8,317 nucleotides of DNA from Campylobacteraceae bacterium. Lineage in GTDB: Bacteria; Campylobacterota; Campylobacteria; Campylobacterales; Sulfurospirillaceae. A program made the position numbers and the translations under genes. The notes beneath the pieces are model-generated. The model ran no database searches. It saw nothing but the letters and a program-made list of their open reading frames with translations, and was not told the origin of the DNA. The first letter of the stretch is position 1, and each line of letters begins with the position of its first letter. Of this stretch, positions 5,770-8,317 are shown one piece after another. The stretch lies in the NCBI GenBank assembly GCA_027040375.1, contig JALUMJ010000134.1:1-8317 (forward strand), in the 5' to 3' direction.

Positions 5770-7407
5770 ATGATAGAGAACAGCTCTATAGAAAATTTAA
5801 AAACCAGATTAGATATCGTTGATGTTGTTGGAAATTATCTTGAGCTTAAAAAAAATGGTGCAAATTTTAAAGCTATATGTCCTTTTCACAGTGATTCAAA
5901 TCCAAGTTTAGTGATAAGCCCATCCAAACAAATTTATCACTGTTTTAGTTGTGGAGCAGGGGGAGATTCTATAAAATTTGTGATGGAGTACGAAAAGTTA
6001 AATTATCCAGAAACCATAGAAAAACTGGCTACCATGTATAACTTTTCTCTTAGCTACACAGATAATGATAAAGCCCAGGTTGATAGAAAACTGATGGACA
6101 ATTTAACTCTTTTTTTTAGAAAAAATTTAGATTATAAAAAAAGTGCAAAAGAGTACTTGCTCCAAAGAGGCATAGGCGAATCAACCATAGAAAAGTTTGA
6201 GTTAGGATATGCTCCTAGCTCGGATGAAACTTTGAACTTCTTAAGAGGTCACGGCTACTCTATGAGTGAGTTAAAAGATTTTGGAGTAGCAGATATTAGC
6301 GAAAAGGGCAATAGGGCGTATTGTAGATTTAACGAGAGGATTATGTTTCCAATTCGTTCAAGAACAGGCAAATTTGTTGGTTTTGGCGGAAGAACCATCA
6401 CAAATCATCCAGCAAAATATATAAACTCACCTCAAACAAGATACTTTAATAAATCTAAACTTCTTTATGGATACTATTTTGCAAAAGATTCGATATTTAA
6501 AAATAAAAAGATAATAATAACAGAGGGTTACTTAGATACCATAATGCTTCATCAAGCTGGTTTTACAAATGCAGTTGCTACGCTTGGGACAGCACTTACA
6601 AATGACCATCTACCTCTTATCACTAAAATGGAGCCAGAAGTCGTACTTGCATATGATGGAGATGACGCAGGAATAGCAGCAGCACTAAAGGCGTCCACGC
6701 TTCTTAGCAAACACTCTTTTAAAGGGGGTGTTATTTTATTTGGTGAGGGGATGGATCCAGCTGATATGGTTAAAAATGGACAAATAGAAAAACTAAATAA
6801 GTTATTTAATGAAACTCAGCCCTTTGTTGAGTTTGCGATTGAGAGGATAGTTAAAAAGTATGATTTAAGTGATGCTCTACAAAAACAAAAAGCCTTGCAA
6901 GAGGGAACAGCATATCTACAAAGTTTACCAGAGACACTACAAGAGAGTTATAAGGGAGTTTTAAGTGGAGCCTTAAACTTGCCACAAAATCTTGTAAAAA
7001 CTAGAAGAAATGCTACGATGAGAAATACTCAAGAAGCCTTTGTGGATATACTTGAACTAACTATCATCAAGACTATATTGCATAGCCCAACACTCATAGA
7101 TACTATACTTGACAATATAGATATAAGCATGTTTAAAAGTCACAATGAAGAGTTTAAACTTCTTTTAAACAATGAGTTAGAAGATCCAAGATTAGTTAGG
7201 ATTGGTTTATGGGATGACATTAAAACTTATGATGAGGTAAATCTGATTTCAGCTATGATTACATTTCTGATAAGATTTTACAGTGAAAAACTTCAAAACA
7301 TAAAAAGAGATAAAAATTTAAGCTATAAAGAAAAGCAGTTTTATATAAGGTCAATTCAAGAAAAAATATTTAAATTAAAAAAAGGAGAATTAGTAGCCTT
7401 TGAATAA
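5770..7407 (+). CDS. dnaG: DNA primase
   Basis: This enzyme synthesises RNA primers at the replication fork, recruited by the DnaB helicase. The 545-aa protein has the full bacterial layout. The CHC2 zinc ribbon has Cys37-x2-His40 (CPFH) and Cys58-x2-Cys61 (CFSC). The RNA-polymerase core has RIMFPIRSRTGKFVGFGGR (190-208) and KYINSP (216-221). The TOPRIM metal centre has TEGYLD (251-256, Glu252), AYDGDDAG (294-301) and MDPAD (328-332). A C-terminal helicase-binding region (about 420-545) diverges from the enterobacterial form, as expected for this lineage. The ATG at 5770 has an AGAGGGG Shine-Dalgarno 8 bases upstream. The length is slightly below the E. coli protein (581 aa). It is transcribed divergently from the lapB-like operon and followed 26 bases later by tRNA-Ala. 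Confidence 0.98.
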   Translation: MIENSSIENLKTRLDIVDVVGNYLELKKNGANFKAICPFHSDSNPSLVISPSKQIYHCFSCGAGGDSIKFVMEYEKLNYPETIEKLATMYNFSLSYTDNDKAQVDRKLMDNLTLFFRKNLDYKKSAKEYLLQRGIGESTIEKFELGYAPSSDETLNFLRGHGYSMSELKDFGVADISEKGNRAYCRFNERIMFPIRSRTGKFVGFGGRTITNHPAKYINSPQTRYFNKSKLLYGYYFAKDSIFKNKKIIITEGYLDTIMLHQAGFTNAVATLGTALTNDHLPLITKMEPEVVLAYDGDDAGIAAALKASTLLSKHSFKGGVILFGEGMDPADMVKNGQIEKLNKLFNETQPFVEFAIERIVKKYDLSDALQKQKALQEGTAYLQSLPETLQESYKGVLSGALNLPQNLVKTRRNATMRNTQEAFVDILELTIIKTILHSPTLIDTILDNIDISMFKSHNEEFKLLLNNELEDPRLVRIGLWDDIKTYDEVNLISAMITFLIRFYSEKLQNIKRDKNLSYKEKQFYIRSIQEKIFKLKKGELVAFE

Positions 7408-7413
7408 AAATTA

Positions 7414-7422
7414 TGCTATAAT
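7414..7422 (+). promoter_or_regulatory. Extended -10 promoter of tRNA-Ala
   Basis: TGC-TATAAT at 7414-7422 is a perfect extended -10, only 6 bases beyond the dnaG stop codon. Transcription would begin near 7429, about 5 nt before the mature tRNA, so its upstream contacts fall in the last dnaG codons. The tRNA can therefore be expressed independently of dnaG read-through. Confidence 0.75.
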
Positions 7423-7433
7423 TATCACTTGAT

Positions 7434-7509
7434 GGGGTGTTAGCTCAGCTGGGAGAGCACGACGCTGGCAGCGTCGGGGTCAGCGGTTCGATCCCGCTAC
7501 ACTCCACCA
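7434..7509 (+). tRNA. tRNA-Ala(GGC), CCA encoded
   Basis: This 76-nt cloverleaf decodes GCC/GCU alanine codons. The acceptor stem is GGGGTGT (7434-7440) with ACACTCC (7499-7505). It includes a G3-U70 wobble pair, the hallmark identity element of alanine tRNA. The D-arm is GCTC...GAGC. The anticodon stem CGACG/CGTCG encloses the loop CTGGCAG with anticodon GGC at 7467-7469. The variable loop is GGGTC. The T-arm AGCGG/CCGCT has loop TTCGATC. The discriminator A (7506) is followed by an encoded CCA (7507-7509). It is a singleton between dnaG and the sox region, with no clear terminator just downstream. Confidence 0.98.
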
Positions 7510-7588
7510 ACTCCTAAATCTACATGTAGCCTTAATATCTAATTTACAATTACATCTCAAAGCAACCCTCCTCATATAATATAATTTT

Positions 7589-7621
7589 ATATCAAATATA
7601 AAAATATCAAATATAAAAATA
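7589..7621. repeat. 15-bp tandem repeat, 2.2 copies
   Basis: TATCAAATATAAAAA at 7590-7604 is repeated perfectly and without a gap at 7605-7619, with the periodicity running from 7589 to 7621. Two identical copies of a 15-mer suggest a recent duplication or slippage in low-complexity DNA. No coding function is possible here. Confidence 0.85.
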
Positions 7622-7670
7622 ATATTAGCTTATATTTCGTGCTACTTATCGTAACAATCTACTTTAAAAT

Positions 7671-7704
7671 AAATAATTATAATAATCAAAAAAATAATTA
7701 TAAT
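7671..7704. repeat. Two AAATAATTATAAT copies spaced 21 bp apart
   Basis: The 13-mer AAATAATTATAAT occurs at 7671-7683 and again at 7692-7704, offset by 21 bases, close to two helical turns. Each copy contains the palindrome ATAATTAT. Phased AT-rich palindromes upstream of a promoter can be regulator sites, but in DNA this AT-rich chance is a serious alternative. Confidence 0.45.
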
Positions 7705-7777
7705 CATAGACTATAGCCTTAACTACCTATATTTAAACCATTTATATTAAAAATTCTTATGTAAAAGTATTTTTTAT

Positions 7778-7783
7778 TATAAT
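7778..7783 (+). promoter_or_regulatory. Candidate -10 element for soxC
   Basis: TATAAT at 7778-7783 follows a T-rich run (7770-7775), in keeping with the AT-rich upstream signal of Campylobacterota promoters. It lacks the TGn extension seen at the three other promoters in this window. It would start transcription near 7790 and give a leader of about 75 nt that includes the TAATGA inverted repeats. Confidence 0.45.
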
Positions 7784-7810
7784 CTAGTCTTAAGTTTAAA
7801 AATGACAAAA

Positions 7811-7850
7811 TAATGATGTTTTAATAATATATCATTAATTATCATAATGA
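7811..7850 (+). repeat. Three alternating TAATGA arms upstream of the soxC ribosome site
   Basis: TAATGAT (7811-7817), its reverse complement ATCATTA (7831-7837) and TAATGA (7845-7850) allow two mutually exclusive stems: arms 1+2 or arms 2+3. Arm 3 lies one base before the Shine-Dalgarno AAGGAG. This could be operator half-sites (the dyads are reminiscent of Fur-type AT-rich boxes but not a confident match) or a weak leader switch. Confidence 0.45.
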
Positions 7851-7863
7851 AAAGGAGATATAA

Positions 7864-8317
7864 TTGAAAGAAATTAAGTTAGATATAGATAAATCTTCTC
7901 CGAGTACTTCTGAACTAATTACAGAAGTTGCAAAAGAGTTAGATAAAACTCCTGAAGGCAGCAGGCGAGATTTTTTACGAAAGGGATTCCTCTTTTCAGT
8001 AACAGCCGCTGCAGCTTTAGGCGGAGTTGGCGCTACAAAATTAGAAGCAGCATCACATGTGAACCCTAAAAATTTACCTCCACATAATCCAGAGTGGGGA
8101 CTTAAATGGGGAAGAGATAATAACTCATATCCTTATGGATTACCTTCAAAGTATGAGCAAAATGTTGTCAGAAGAGATGTTCCTTGGCTGACAGCTGACC
8201 AAAAAGCATCTATAAGCTTTACTCCTTGGCAAGATTTAAAAGGAATCATTGTTCCAAATGGTTTACATTTTACAAGATGTCATGGTGGAGTTGTAGATAT
8301 CAATCCATTGGAATGGA
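7864..8317 (+). CDS. soxC: Sulfite dehydrogenase SoxC, molybdopterin subunit (N-terminal part, TTG start)
   Basis: SoxC with the cytochrome SoxD forms the periplasmic sulfur dehydrogenase of the Sox thiosulfate-oxidation pathway. The window encodes the first 151 residues and is cut by its right edge. A long N-terminal region precedes a twin-arginine signal with SRRDFLR at 33-39 and a hydrophobic stretch (about 41-57), with cleavage probably near LEAA (60-63). The mature start contains YPYGLPSKYEQNVVRRDVPW (89-108), LTADQKASISFTP (109-121) and IIVPNGLHFTRCHGGVVDI (128-146), strongly like SoxC rather than generic sulfite oxidases. The molybdenum-ligating Cys lies further downstream, outside the window. 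The start must be TTG at 7864: AAGGAG (7852-7857) sits 6 bases upstream and an in-frame TAA immediately precedes it. Folding before export with its cofactor fits the Tat signal. Confidence 0.9.
   Translation, partial: MKEIKLDIDKSSPSTSELITEVAKELDKTPEGSRRDFLRKGFLFSVTAAAALGGVGATKLEAASHVNPKNLPPHNPEWGLKWGRDNNSYPYGLPSKYEQNVVRRDVPWLTADQKASISFTPWQDLKGIIVPNGLHFTRCHGGVVDINPLEW

Larger units (their letters stand above)
7510..7863. other. AT-rich gene-free sox control region
   Basis: About 350 bases separate tRNA-Ala from soxC. No reading frame longer than a few codons with a plausible ribosome site is visible. The stretch holds a 15-bp tandem repeat (7589-7621), a 13-mer repeated at 21-bp spacing (7671-7704), a candidate -10 (7778-7783), three alternating TAATGA arms (7811-7850) and the soxC Shine-Dalgarno (7852-7857). 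Near the tRNA, ctacatgtag (about 7520-7529) is a short palindrome without a T-run. It is most likely a regulatory spacer. Confidence 0.6.

Noticed and set aside
7519..7530. Palindrome ctacatgtag just after tRNA-Ala as a terminator
   Set aside because: The stem is only a few base pairs with essentially no loop and no T-run. The related ACATGTA string also occurs near 1585, 1645 and 2292, so it is not locus-specific.
7510..7863. CRISPR array or integration site beside the tRNA
   Set aside because: The repeats are too short and too AT-rich, there are no unique spacers, and no integrase or duplicated tRNA 3' end is visible in the window.

Overview
The window is an AT-rich chromosomal segment from a motile, sulfur-oxidising member of the Campylobacterota (Epsilonproteobacteria). 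A Sulfurimonas- or Sulfuricurvum-like organism fits best. Four things support this: an epsilon-type flagellin with a sigma-28 promoter; the block aroC-rnc-rnhA-TPR gene divergent from dnaG, which from memory is the same order as in Campylobacter jejuni; extended -10 promoters (TGnTATAAT) without clear -35 boxes; and a Tat-exported SoxC-type sulfite dehydrogenase subunit at the right edge. The genus is an inference.

Layout. Positions 2-1150 (minus) hold a complete flagellin gene. Its leader carries a sigma-28 promoter and a perfect hairpin that presents an AGGA loop, a likely CsrA site. Positions 1217-1612 hold no intact gene, but contain a 19-bp-arm palindrome and a degraded IS4/IS701-like transposase fragment. 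Positions 1613-5666 (minus) form one tightly packed operon, read from right to left: a LapB-like membrane TPR/zinc-ribbon protein, rnhA (RNase HI), rnc (RNase III), aroC (chorismate synthase) and a membrane-anchored glucosaminidase. Neighbouring genes overlap or lie within 15 bases. Its promoter sits back-to-back with the dnaG promoter. dnaG (primase) occupies 5770-7407 (plus). tRNA-Ala(GGC) follows at 7434-7509 with its own promoter. Positions 7510-7863 are a very AT-rich, gene-free region with tandem, phased and inverted repeats. It leads into soxC (7864 to the window end, truncated by the edge), which starts at TTG.

How it fits together. Most of the window is conserved housekeeping: replication, RNA processing, aromatic biosynthesis, translation and envelope upkeep. 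The two lifestyle genes, flagellin and soxC, sit at the edges, each with an elaborate non-coding leader. I see no wholly new multi-gene system. The items most worth following up are the probable CsrA switch in the flagellin leader, a LapB-like protein at the head of an RNase operon, the fossil insertion-sequence locus, and the repeat-rich sox control region.
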